From a virus, in the IMG/VR virus record IMGVR_UViG_3300030060_006439, positions 1 to 39,191 of that record: 39,191 bases of DNA; one strand, 5' to 3'. The stretch's first letter is position 1. The number at the start of each line of letters is the position of its first letter. Below, piece after piece: positions 30,627 to 39,191 of the stretch. Below the pieces are notes generated by a model. It saw only the letters and a program-made list of their open reading frames with translations. It was not told where the DNA came from and did no database searches. The translations under genes and the position numbers were made by a program.

Positions 30627-31376
30627 ATGGCAGTAAATATAAACAACGTATACACTAGAGTTCAGTCAATTGCAAACAAAGAGCAAAGAGGTTACCTTAC
30701 ACCTATAGAGTATAATAGATTTGCAAATCAAGCACAATTAGAAATATTTGAACAATACTTTTATGACTTAGATCAATACCTTAGAAGACCAGGTAATGAT
30801 ACTAGACATGCTGACGCTGTAACTAGCTTGCAAGAAAAAATAGCACTGTTTGAAGTTTTTGAAACAAACTTAGGAAACTATAACAGTGGTTATGATTTGC
30901 CAGCTGCGCTACATAAATTATCAACAGTAGAATTATCACACTCTGATATAGATGGTACTGGAGCTAATTGGCATGAGGTTGAAGCTGTTACAAAAAAAGA
31001 CTGGAGATTAATCAGAACAAGCAATATATTACTACCAACAAACACAAAGCCTGTATATATAAGAGAGGGTAATAAAATAAAAGTTTATAAAGGTAAAGCA
31101 ACAACGCCTTTCTTTGAAGAGTGTGAGATTAATGAAGCAATAACAGTAGACTATATAAAACAACCAGCAACGGTTAACTGGGCTTTTTATTTAGATGCAA
31201 ACAACGATGCATTATATAATTCAACAGGATCAACTAACTTTGAGTTGCACGGATCAGAAGAGCCAACGCTAGTTATTAAAATATTAGAACTAGCAGGTAT
31301 AGCTATGAAATCGCCTGATGTTTACCAAGTGGGTGATAAAGAAAATATTGAAGATATACAACAACAAAAAGGATAA
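30627..31376 (+). CDS. head-tail connector / ring protein, 249 aa
   Basis: The opening MAVNINNVYTRVQSIANKEQ continues into RGYLTPIEYNRFANQAQLEI and FEQYFYDLDQYLRRPGN. This is the signature of a connector/adaptor family recognised in Cellulophaga-type and crAss-like phages, thought to form a ring below the portal. The rest is a beta domain (VEAVTKKDWRLIRTSN, IREGNKIKVYKG, AITVDYIKQPATVNW) ending in a helix, a layout like P22 gp4-type adaptors. It ends 4 bases before the next gene. Role by family resemblance. Confidence 0.7.
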   Translation: MAVNINNVYTRVQSIANKEQRGYLTPIEYNRFANQAQLEIFEQYFYDLDQYLRRPGNDTRHADAVTSLQEKIALFEVFETNLGNYNSGYDLPAALHKLSTVELSHSDIDGTGANWHEVEAVTKKDWRLIRTSNILLPTNTKPVYIREGNKIKVYKGKATTPFFEECEINEAITVDYIKQPATVNWAFYLDANNDALYNSTGSTNFELHGSEEPTLVIKILELAGIAMKSPDVYQVGDKENIEDIQQQKG

Positions 31377-31380
31377 TTAA

Positions 31381-32535
31381 ATGGCAGGATTATTTCAAAA
31401 AACACAAGAAGCATATTACCAGCAAAGTCAAAGTAGTTTTAGTACAGAACCAAATGGCAGTCAACTTACATTTACATTAACAAATGTTTTCTTTCCTAGC
31501 GTACCAGCTGCTAAGACAGATATTAGAGTTTTTGTTAATGATGTTGAAATAGATACTGACAATTATAGCTATTCATCACCAACAATAACTTTTTCAGGTA
31601 ATACAAATAATACTAATGAACTTGAAAGCAACGGTGCGCCAAAAGCAAATGCTACACTAAAAGTACAAGAGCGAGCGTTAAGTGAAAGCTTTGGTACGTA
31701 TCAATATGTTTCATTAGACGACATTGTTAATAACTTTTTAATTGCTTATGTAGGTGAAAATAAAGTAATACCAAAAGTAAAAAGAACAGACGTTTTATTT
31801 CATGCTAGAAGAGGTTTGGCTGAGTTTAGCTATGATACTTTAAAATCTAAGAAGTCACAAGAAATAGACGTGCCACCATCGCTTATCGTTCCTTTACCTC
31901 ATGACTATGTTAATTACATAGGTTTGCAGTTAGTTGATGGCCAAGGTATATACAAGAAATTATATCCTACAAGGTATACAAATAACCCTACATCTTTATT
32001 ACAAGATGACAATTACAATTATTTATTTGATGGTGATGGTAACGCATTAACTAAATCAGAATCAGAAGCTTGGAATAAGTTTAAAGAAGCAAATAATACA
32101 GGTACTGAAACAACACAAAGATCATTAAACCTTAGTGATGATACAGACATTGAATTTAGATTTAATGAAGGTAAACGATATGGATTAACGCCAGAGTTTG
32201 CACAAGATAACGGTACTTTTTATATTGATGAGGTACAGGGTAGAATACATTTAAGTGGTGATTGTAGCGGTCATCATTTAGTTATAAATTATTTATCAGA
32301 TAGCCTAGGAACAGAAGGTGAAATGCAAATACACAAGTTTGCTGAAGAAGCTTTATATAAACATATAGCATATTCAATAGCAAGCACACATACTTCTGTA
32401 GCACCTAGCTATATACCTCTATTAAAGAGAGAGAGGTTTGCAGCGCTACGTAATGCTAAAATAAGATTATCAAACCTTAAGTCAGAGGAGTTAGCTCAGA
32501 TAATGAGAAACAAATCTAAATGGATTAAACGTTAA
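31381..32535 (+). CDS. tail-tube/adaptor (P22 gp4-like ring) protein, 384 aa
   Basis: The N-terminal 110 residues form an extra beta domain (SQLTFTLTNVFFP, DIRVFVNDVEIDTDNYSY). Then comes the core YVSLDDIVNNFLIAYVGENK, KVKRTDVLFHARRGLAEFSY, DVPPSLIVPLPHDYVNYIGL. This combination (helix plus KxKRTDVLxHARRGL plus PLPxDYVNYI) is the recognised tubular/adaptor family of podoviral tails. The C-terminus is helical and basic. It sits between the other connector and the giant stabilisation protein. Confidence 0.7.
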   Translation: MAGLFQKTQEAYYQQSQSSFSTEPNGSQLTFTLTNVFFPSVPAAKTDIRVFVNDVEIDTDNYSYSSPTITFSGNTNNTNELESNGAPKANATLKVQERALSESFGTYQYVSLDDIVNNFLIAYVGENKVIPKVKRTDVLFHARRGLAEFSYDTLKSKKSQEIDVPPSLIVPLPHDYVNYIGLQLVDGQGIYKKLYPTRYTNNPTSLLQDDNYNYLFDGDGNALTKSESEAWNKFKEANNTGTETTQRSLNLSDDTDIEFRFNEGKRYGLTPEFAQDNGTFYIDEVQGRIHLSGDCSGHHLVINYLSDSLGTEGEMQIHKFAEEALYKHIAYSIASTHTSVAPSYIPLLKRERFAALRNAKIRLSNLKSEELAQIMRNKSKWIKR

Positions 32536-32541
32536 TACAAC

Positions 32542-35500
32542 ATGCCAGAGTTTAGACGAGAATTTTTAAAATCCAAGATGAATAAAGACTTGGATGAAAG
32601 ACTAGTACCACAAGGCGAATATAGAGACGCCTTGAATATTGAAGTTTCTACATCAGAAACTTCTGATGCTTTTGCTATTGAAGCATCAAACGGTAATTCT
32701 AAAATAACAGCATCAACAGTCTTTGATGGCTACACTAACCCTAAATGTATTGGAGCAGCAAGAGATACAGAGAACGATAAAATATATTGGTTCGTTACTT
32801 CTGATAATAAAGATGCTATACTAGAATATGATGCTGCATCAAGTGTAGTTTCACCAGTTGCAATTGCTGTTAAGGCTACCAGCGATGTGTTTAAATTTAA
32901 TAAAGACTTTTTAATAACAGGTATAAACATAATTGATGACTTATTGTTTTTTACTGATGATAACTCTGAGCCAAAAAAAATAAATATAAATAGATTTAAA
33001 GCAGCTACTAACGGTGATTTTGATGCTCACACACAGATATACGGTGGTAATTTATTAGAAGAGCATATTACTGTAATTAAAAAATACCCAAAGGCCGCGC
33101 CAAACCTTGTTATAAAAAGAACTTTGAGAGATGGTATAGTAGATTCTACGTTTATTGATACTAACGGCGATAAGTTTGTTGATGCAGATGAGTCAACAAC
33201 ACCAAAATCAATAGGTAGTGAAATTACTTTAGTATTAACAGGTCAACCAGATTATAAAGAAGATGATATACTAAAAATCACAACAACTGATAACTCAACT
33301 GTATACACAGCAAGAGTTAGTATTAAGTCTATAGACGATGTCAGTAGTACTAGTCAAACAGTAACAGTTATATTATTATCAACGTCAGACGAAATGTTAA
33401 GCTCTGATAAACAATTATGGAACGTTGAACTTGAAGAAGGTGATTCATTTTTTCAAGATAAGTTTCCTAGGTTTGCGTACAGGTGGAAATACAATGACGG
33501 TGAGTACTCTGCGTTTTCTCCGTTTACAGGCGTTGCATTTATACCTGATGATGAAGAGTTTATATATAACATGGAAGAAGGCCATAATGTTAATATGGTT
33601 AACAATGTTAGAAAAATAACACTTAATACTTTTGATACGTTACCGCCTGATGTAGCTGAGGTTGATGTATTATACAAAGAGTCAAACGCTCCTAATGTTT
33701 ATTTAGTATCTACATTAAAGAACAAAGAAAAATCTATAACTATAACATCTGAACAAATAGAAAAAACTATTGAATCAAATCAAACACTAAGACCTTATGA
33801 TAACGTACCACGTAAAGCTAAAGCACAAGAGATTACAGCTGGTAGATTAATGTATGGTAATTACCTACAAAACAATACGTTTAGAGATGCTGTTAAAATA
33901 AAATTAACAAACACGCCTACAGAAGTTGATAGAAACTCACCACAACCATCTGCTAAAAGTTTAAGAACATATCAAGTTGGTGTTGTTTATTTAGATGAGT
34001 TTGGTAGGCAGTCACCTGTATTTACTAACTCAGACAGCTCATTAAAATTAGACGGTACATACTCTGATAAAAAGAATACATTAAAAGCTAAAATAAACTC
34101 TGATGCTCCAACGTGGGCAACTCATTATAAATATTATATTAAAGAAAACTCAAACGAGTATTATAATGTTATAATGGACAGGTTTTATGAGGGTGAAGAA
34201 GATAACTTCTGGTTAAGTTTTCCATCGTCAGAAAGAAACAAAATGACAGAAGATGATTACCTAATACTTAAAAAACAAAATGGTAAAAATGTATCTTTTG
34301 ATCCAGATGAATATGGCGTTAAATCTAAGAAGTATAAAATATTAGATATACAAAACGAACCACCTGAATTTATAGCTAAGAAAAAAGAATTAATAGGTGA
34401 ACTATCTGACACTACTCAATTGTTTCCAAACACACTAGTTGGTCACCCGCGTGAGGGCTTTAGAACATTTAGAATAGCCGGTGATAAGATAGGTGTTGAT
34501 GATAGTGAGTTAAGAGATTTAGCTAGTAACGATAATTTCTTTAATCAAAATAAGTTTATACGTATAACAGATTTAACAGACGTACGTGCTACTAATTATT
34601 ATCAAATAGAAAAGGTAACTAAGTTTGATAATGGTGGTGGTAGTGATTTTAATGATGCTGATGATTATTATGAGTTTACATTAGTAAAAAAGTTTGGCGC
34701 TGATGTTAACTGGGTTGGTACTAAAGATAACAGAGTAAGTGACTTAAAGATACAGTTATTTTCTGAGGAAATAATAATACAAAATGAAGAGTTTTCAGGT
34801 AGATTTTTTGTAAAGCTAAAACGTGATGATGTCATAGCAGAAAATATATTTGGTGGACCGTCTGATGAGTTTGACCAAGTAGCTGAAGCTAAATTTAAAT
34901 TAATTGATTTTAACGATACAAAGGCTGCTAGTAAAACATTAACTTCTTCTCAAGCTGGTAACAATGTGATATTTATAGATGATGCAAGAAGAAGTGACTT
35001 TGCTGGCGCTGGCTTTGTTATAGAGCATGACTTAGATAAAAGTGGTAATAAGCCAACTGGTGATTTAGCTGCTGGTACAGCGGCGTTTACTGTTAAAGGA
35101 GCTAACGGTAAATTTGTAGAAGAAAATACAGTTGTTGGTCCTAAAAAAGGTAACAACAGATTAACATTACGTTATATAGACTACGGTGATGATAGAAAAA
35201 ACTCAGATACTACAGCACCAAAAGAAAGAGACTTTACAGCAAGAAATGATGAAAACAAAAGAATAACAGGTCAAACTGACTTTCAGTTTCATGAAATGTT
35301 AAGAGGTCAAAAGGGTTTATACTTGTCTTTTGCTGGTGATCCTAATCAACATAGAATAAAAGTAAGAAGCGTAAAACTAACAAGCGTAAGAAACTTTAAC
35401 TCTACAAGAAGACATGCTAGCAGTGCAAACAGAGGTATAAGATATGATATAGTTTTACAGTCACCAATTGTATGGGGACCATTAGCATCGCAAACTGGTG

Positions 35501-38500
35501 GTAGTGATGGTGGTAACTTACGTGTAGACGGTTTAGGTACTGGTCAAGTATTTCCTATAAGAAAAAGATTAAACTATGCTACAATAAAATTATGGAGAAA
35601 AAGAACTAATCAAGTTCAAAAGAAAACAGGTAACCCTGCTGTCTGGGAAACAGAACCAAAACCTTCTATAACAGATCTTGATTTATACTACGAGGCAAGT
35701 GACGCATATCCAATAGCGGATCATGGCACTGAGCAAAACTTAGGTAATAATAGAAACGGTAGTAGAATATGGTACAACTGTTTTAGCTTTGGTAATGGTG
35801 TTGAGTCAGATAGAGTTAGAGATGATTTCAATGGTATACGTATAGATAAAGGTGCTACAGCATCAGCAACGCTAGATGAACCGTTTGCAGAAGAAAGAAG
35901 AAAAACAAGTATAATATATTCAGGCTTATTTAATTCTACAAGTGGTGTTAATAAACTAAATCAATTTATACAAGCAGAAAAAATAACAAAAGATATTAAC
36001 GATGTGTATGGTTCAATACAAAAGCTACACGCTAGAGATAATGACCTTACAGTCCTATGTGAAGATAAAGTATTAAAGGTGCTAGCTAATAAAGACGCTG
36101 TGTTTGAAGCAGATGGTGATGCTAGATTAGTATCAACAAATAATGTTTTAGGCCAGGCAGTACCTTATGCTGGTGATTTTGGTATAAGTAAAAACCCTGA
36201 ATCATTTGCTGACTTTAGTTATAGAAGTTACTTCTCTGATAAAGATAGAGGTAAAGTATTGAGGTTATCAATTGATGGCTTAACTGACATATCAGGCAAA
36301 GGCATGGGCGATTACTTTAGTGATAACTTAGCTTTAGCTGATACTGTTATTGGTAACTACAATGAAGACAACAATAGCTACAATATAACATTAAATGATG
36401 ATACTGTTAGTTTTAAAGAAGCTGTAGACGGTTGGCCAAGTAGAAAGTCATACATACCAGAATATGGTATATCTCTTAACAACACATACTATACGTTTAA
36501 AAATGCTGACTTATACGAACACACAAATGACGTTGATAAAAACACATTTTATGGCGCAGCACAAGTAGACTCAACTATAGACATTATATTTAATGAAAAT
36601 AGAAACGCTATAAAGAAATTTAAAACACTTAACTATGAAGGTGACACTGGTTGGGTTGCAGATGAAATAACAACAGATCAAGAGACTGGCGCTGACGTTA
36701 CATTTAAAGCAAAAGAAAATAAATACTTCGCTCATATGAAGCATGTTAAAAAGCATAAGGTTACAGTTAGCATAGGTAATAGCGATGGTGGTAATATAAT
36801 AATACCAGATGATCAAAGCGTTAATATATTACCTGGTGCAACAGCGGCAAACACATTTACATTTATTGTTAAACCAAAAGCAGGTTACAAGTTTGATTCA
36901 GCGTTTACATTTGGAAGTTTTAATACAAACTATTTAGCAACAACAGGTAGCGGCAATACATCAGCATCAATAAACTCAGATGGTAATATGGTCGTATCTA
37001 CAAAGCTAAATAGCTTTAAAATGTTACCTGAAAATATTGAGTTAGACTTACCTCTTGTAACGTCAGGTAAAATATCTACTAACGCATTTACGTTAGCTGG
37101 TACGTTTAACAAGACTATATCAAACTCTTCTGTAAACGATATAGATGGTGGTGGTACTATATCAGCTACAGCAGCTGATGGATCTTCATGGACAACATCT
37201 GGTACTAGTAATACAAGTACGACGTTATTAAATGTATTAGTTACGCCACACTCAAACCACGAGTTTACAGATGACAACTTACCACAGTTAATTATAACAG
37301 GTGAAATTGAAGATAACTACGAAGTGACTGGACCTACAGCACAAGGCACGGGTTATACATTTAAAGTTGTTGGATCAAGAGTTAATAAAAATCTTACTGA
37401 AGAAAATATTAAATTAATATCTAAACCAAACAAAGCTGTTAGCCTCGAAACTAATGCTATATTTGCTGCAGAAATATCACAAGAAGATTTTGCAAAAGAT
37501 GAAGAAGAAAGAGAGATAATAGTCAGAGGATCTGTTGGCGCACAAGTATTATTAGGCGCAAGTGTTGTGTCTTCAACTGGTACTGATCTTGCTATTAACA
37601 TATTAGATGGTAACGGCTTTTCAACTGGTCAAAAAACATTAACAGTAGGTGATAACGGCGAAGCAAAAGCAATAATAAAAGTTACAGCTAACGGCACAAG
37701 CGGAAGACGAAACGTATTTATACTACTTAGCGAAGCCACAGGATATGTAATAACAGATGAGTTTGATAACTCTGATGGTACAGACGATGCTAAAGTATTG
37801 TTTACTATACCTCAAACATTATTAGTGCATATAAGTGGATTTTTAATAGTGTCTGAATCTACATTTCCACATAATACGTTTGGCTCGCTACCTGCTGGAC
37901 CAAACAATAGTATACAGTTCCAAGCTCAGTTGACAAACGATTCGGTATTAGGTACAAACCCAGGTACAGGCGTGCAAATGAATACAGCACAAGCTTCTGC
38001 TAGTTTAATGAGGATGCCTGCTAATACAGAGTTTCCTACAGAAAATAATAGGTTCTCTCAAATATTCAGTGTTGCAAGGCACAATGCAGCTGATAACCAA
38101 AGTTTAATTGTTAAGGTAGATGATCTTGATGTGGAAAATGATTTCTTAAAAACTGATGGTACTAACGCATACGATTCTAGTACTGGTAACCTTGTACTGG
38201 CTAACGGTAGTATATTAAAAGTTGTTGATCATAGGTTTGGTATAATTGGTACAGGTGGTAGAGGTAATATAACCGTACAGTTTGACATACTTAAATACGG
38301 TACAGCTGATGACTACGTTGTACTAAAAACACAAAATGTACTTGAATTATCTCAAAACGTTGGTGGCTCAGGCTCTACAGTATCAACAACAACACTAACT
38401 GGATCAGGTAGTTTTATTGAAAGTGCTATAGATGAAAGAGCTGGTGGGGTGTTTGCTGTAAAAGCAGACAACGAGGCATTAGAGTTTCAATATTCAGTAA

Positions 38501-38745
38501 CATTTACAGCTTCAGCTGCGGGTAAATTTGTTGATGAGTTTCAAGTAGAGTATAGTTCACTAAGTGCAAATATAGATAATAATACATCAGATGCTTATCT
38601 TGTGTTAGATAGTGGATCAGGTGATAAGTTTGGTAGAATAAGAGAAGGTGATACAGCCACAGCTAACTTTAAAGTGCTAGCTAACGGTGCAATAACAGGT
38701 GGTACAGCGGTAAGTGCAACAGTAACAGTAAGTGAATTAAATTAA
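32542..38745 (+). CDS. giant tail stabilisation (P22 gp10-like) protein with C-terminal extension, 2067 aa
   Basis: Residues 12-31 (KSKMNKDLDERLVPQGEYRD) followed by ALNIEVSTSE are the standard opening of the podoviral tail-stabilisation/hub family, which plugs the portal-tail assembly. Beta-propeller-like repeats (IGAARDTENDKIYWFVTSDN, IIDDLLFFTDDNSEPKKI) follow, together with a fibronectin-like SAFSPFTGVAFIPDDEEF segment. From about residue 1410 the chain becomes Ig-like beta modules rich in Thr/Ser/Gly (YKFDSAFTFGSFNTNYLAT, TLAGTFNKTI), well beyond the normal family length. These may be receptor-binding or surface decoration. N-terminal part: good. C-terminal function: unknown. Confidence 0.7.
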   Translation: MPEFRREFLKSKMNKDLDERLVPQGEYRDALNIEVSTSETSDAFAIEASNGNSKITASTVFDGYTNPKCIGAARDTENDKIYWFVTSDNKDAILEYDAASSVVSPVAIAVKATSDVFKFNKDFLITGINIIDDLLFFTDDNSEPKKININRFKAATNGDFDAHTQIYGGNLLEEHITVIKKYPKAAPNLVIKRTLRDGIVDSTFIDTNGDKFVDADESTTPKSIGSEITLVLTGQPDYKEDDILKITTTDNSTVYTARVSIKSIDDVSSTSQTVTVILLSTSDEMLSSDKQLWNVELEEGDSFFQDKFPRFAYRWKYNDGEYSAFSPFTGVAFIPDDEEFIYNMEEGHNVNMVNNVRKITLNTFDTLPPDVAEVDVLYKESNAPNVYLVSTLKNKEKSITITSEQIEKTIESNQTLRPYDNVPRKAKAQEITAGRLMYGNYLQNNTFRDAVKIKLTNTPTEVDRNSPQPSAKSLRTYQVGVVYLDEFGRQSPVFTNSDSSLKLDGTYSDKKNTLKAKINSDAPTWATHYKYYIKENSNEYYNVIMDRFYEGEEDNFWLSFPSSERNKMTEDDYLILKKQNGKNVSFDPDEYGVKSKKYKILDIQNEPPEFIAKKKELIGELSDTTQLFPNTLVGHPREGFRTFRIAGDKIGVDDSELRDLASNDNFFNQNKFIRITDLTDVRATNYYQIEKVTKFDNGGGSDFNDADDYYEFTLVKKFGADVNWVGTKDNRVSDLKIQLFSEEIIIQNEEFSGRFFVKLKRDDVIAENIFGGPSDEFDQVAEAKFKLIDFNDTKAASKTLTSSQAGNNVIFIDDARRSDFAGAGFVIEHDLDKSGNKPTGDLAAGTAAFTVKGANGKFVEENTVVGPKKGNNRLTLRYIDYGDDRKNSDTTAPKERDFTARNDENKRITGQTDFQFHEMLRGQKGLYLSFAGDPNQHRIKVRSVKLTSVRNFNSTRRHASSANRGIRYDIVLQSPIVWGPLASQTGGSDGGNLRVDGLGTGQVFPIRKRLNYATIKLWRKRTNQVQKKTGNPAVWETEPKPSITDLDLYYEASDAYPIADHGTEQNLGNNRNGSRIWYNCFSFGNGVESDRVRDDFNGIRIDKGATASATLDEPFAEERRKTSIIYSGLFNSTSGVNKLNQFIQAEKITKDINDVYGSIQKLHARDNDLTVLCEDKVLKVLANKDAVFEADGDARLVSTNNVLGQAVPYAGDFGISKNPESFADFSYRSYFSDKDRGKVLRLSIDGLTDISGKGMGDYFSDNLALADTVIGNYNEDNNSYNITLNDDTVSFKEAVDGWPSRKSYIPEYGISLNNTYYTFKNADLYEHTNDVDKNTFYGAAQVDSTIDIIFNENRNAIKKFKTLNYEGDTGWVADEITTDQETGADVTFKAKENKYFAHMKHVKKHKVTVSIGNSDGGNIIIPDDQSVNILPGATAANTFTFIVKPKAGYKFDSAFTFGSFNTNYLATTGSGNTSASINSDGNMVVSTKLNSFKMLPENIELDLPLVTSGKISTNAFTLAGTFNKTISNSSVNDIDGGGTISATAADGSSWTTSGTSNTSTTLLNVLVTPHSNHEFTDDNLPQLIITGEIEDNYEVTGPTAQGTGYTFKVVGSRVNKNLTEENIKLISKPNKAVSLETNAIFAAEISQEDFAKDEEEREIIVRGSVGAQVLLGASVVSSTGTDLAINILDGNGFSTGQKTLTVGDNGEAKAIIKVTANGTSGRRNVFILLSEATGYVITDEFDNSDGTDDAKVLFTIPQTLLVHISGFLIVSESTFPHNTFGSLPAGPNNSIQFQAQLTNDSVLGTNPGTGVQMNTAQASASLMRMPANTEFPTENNRFSQIFSVARHNAADNQSLIVKVDDLDVENDFLKTDGTNAYDSSTGNLVLANGSILKVVDHRFGIIGTGGRGNITVQFDILKYGTADDYVVLKTQNVLELSQNVGGSGSTVSTTTLTGSGSFIESAIDERAGGVFAVKADNEALEFQYSVTFTASAAGKFVDEFQVEYSSLSANIDNNTSDAYLVLDSGSGDKFGRIREGDTATANFKVLANGAITGGTAVSATVTVSELN

Positions 38746-38749
38746 TAAT

Positions 38750-39191
38750 ATGGCAAACGGAACAATATCATTTAACGAAATACCAGCAGACATAGAAGCA
38801 AAAAATGCAGCTGGTTATAACGGTTTTGACGTAGACGATAGAGCGTACGATCTATTGTATGTTTCAGATATATCATCTGGTAGCATGGCTACACCTCATT
38901 TAGTTGGTCCTATAGTAGCAAAAAGTACTACTGTACTAACTATAGATACAAGTGTATATAACACAGCGTCATACGTGGCAGCCGCAAACAAACACGTATT
39001 AGATTTAAAAGATGTAGTTAATATTGGTTTAGGTATATCAACGGCTAATAGTGATACTTTTGAAATTGTGGGAGCCTCATGGCCTTTTGCAGATGCTACC
39101 ACTAGACAAAACTATTACTTCTTTGTCGTTAAAGATAAAGTAGCACAAGCTAATGGCTTACTAGGTTATTACATGCAGGTTAAGATGCGAC
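38750..39191 (+). CDS. structural protein, 5' part (cut by window end), at least 147 aa
   Basis: It starts at ATG 38750, 4 bases after the previous stop, and runs off the window. The visible part (MANGTISFNEIPADIEAKNA ... GFDVDDRAYDLLYVSD ... FEIVGASWPFADA) is a Ser/Ala/Asp-rich, probably beta protein of a type found next to tail genes in marine phages. The opening xGTISFNEIPADI matches a small phage structural family as far as I can recall; a sheath-like N-terminus is an alternative that I cannot distinguish. Incomplete. Confidence 0.55.
   Translation, partial: MANGTISFNEIPADIEAKNAAGYNGFDVDDRAYDLLYVSDISSGSMATPHLVGPIVAKSTTVLTIDTSVYNTASYVAAANKHVLDLKDVVNIGLGISTANSDTFEIVGASWPFADATTRQNYYFFVVKDKVAQANGLLGYYMQVKMR

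Overview
The window reads as part of the genome of a tailed, dsDNA, podovirus-like marine bacteriophage. It is AT-rich, very densely packed, and has two opposed gene blocks. The host is probably a marine Bacteroidetes (flavobacterium). Nearly every gene lacks a Shine-Dalgarno sequence and has an A/T-rich leader instead, and the head-tail genes resemble those of crAss-like and Cellulophaga-type phages. The host and relatives are inferred from memory of these families, not from a search.

Left block (58-4966, minus strand): about 19 small, tightly coupled genes, many overlapping as ATGA, running leftward into an ATP-dependent DNA ligase. This looks like the end of an early/replication operon. 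Several of these genes, of 27-55 codons, are easily missed. The block contains six copies of a 33-bp two-part motif (ACAATGTAAATAC, ten free bases, AGATAAY-ATT), always in the same orientation and almost always straddling the end of one gene and the start of the next. I interpret it as a phage promoter. A stretch with tRNA-like arms lies at 3056-3240.

Divergent control region (4967-5228): one minus-strand copy of the motif, a cluster of TGTCA/TGACA sites, a 13-bp inverted repeat, and a weaker plus-strand copy of the promoter motif just before the first rightward gene.

Right block (5229-39191, plus strand) holds five groups. (1) Small virion-associated or unknown proteins, including a 51-residue KPKM-repeat polycation. 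(2) A full-length GroEL followed by an overlapping GroES. (3) A winged-helix protein, an HEXXH metalloprotease-like protein, a 3TM-type holin and fibre-like proteins. (4) Two giant Thr/Ser/Asn/Arg repeat proteins (1191 and 1349 aa) flanking a GAMT/RMT2-like methyltransferase fused to a degenerate Hint domain, followed by a glycosyltransferase-like gene. (5) Packaging and head-tail genes: a tandem GroES-like protein, a possible small terminase, TerL, portal, scaffold-like protein, major capsid protein with a strong UUCG terminator, connector/ring proteins, a 2067-aa tail-stabilisation-like protein, and the start of another structural gene.

The most unusual part is 11004-20666. The repeat proteins are built from 4-, 6-, 8-, 10- and 14-residue words, so aromatic residues always fall an even number of residues apart, while the codons are strongly scrambled. 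A methyltransferase of the arginine/guanidino family and a glycosyltransferase sit beside them. Together they could form a fibre-plus-modification system; that link is inference.
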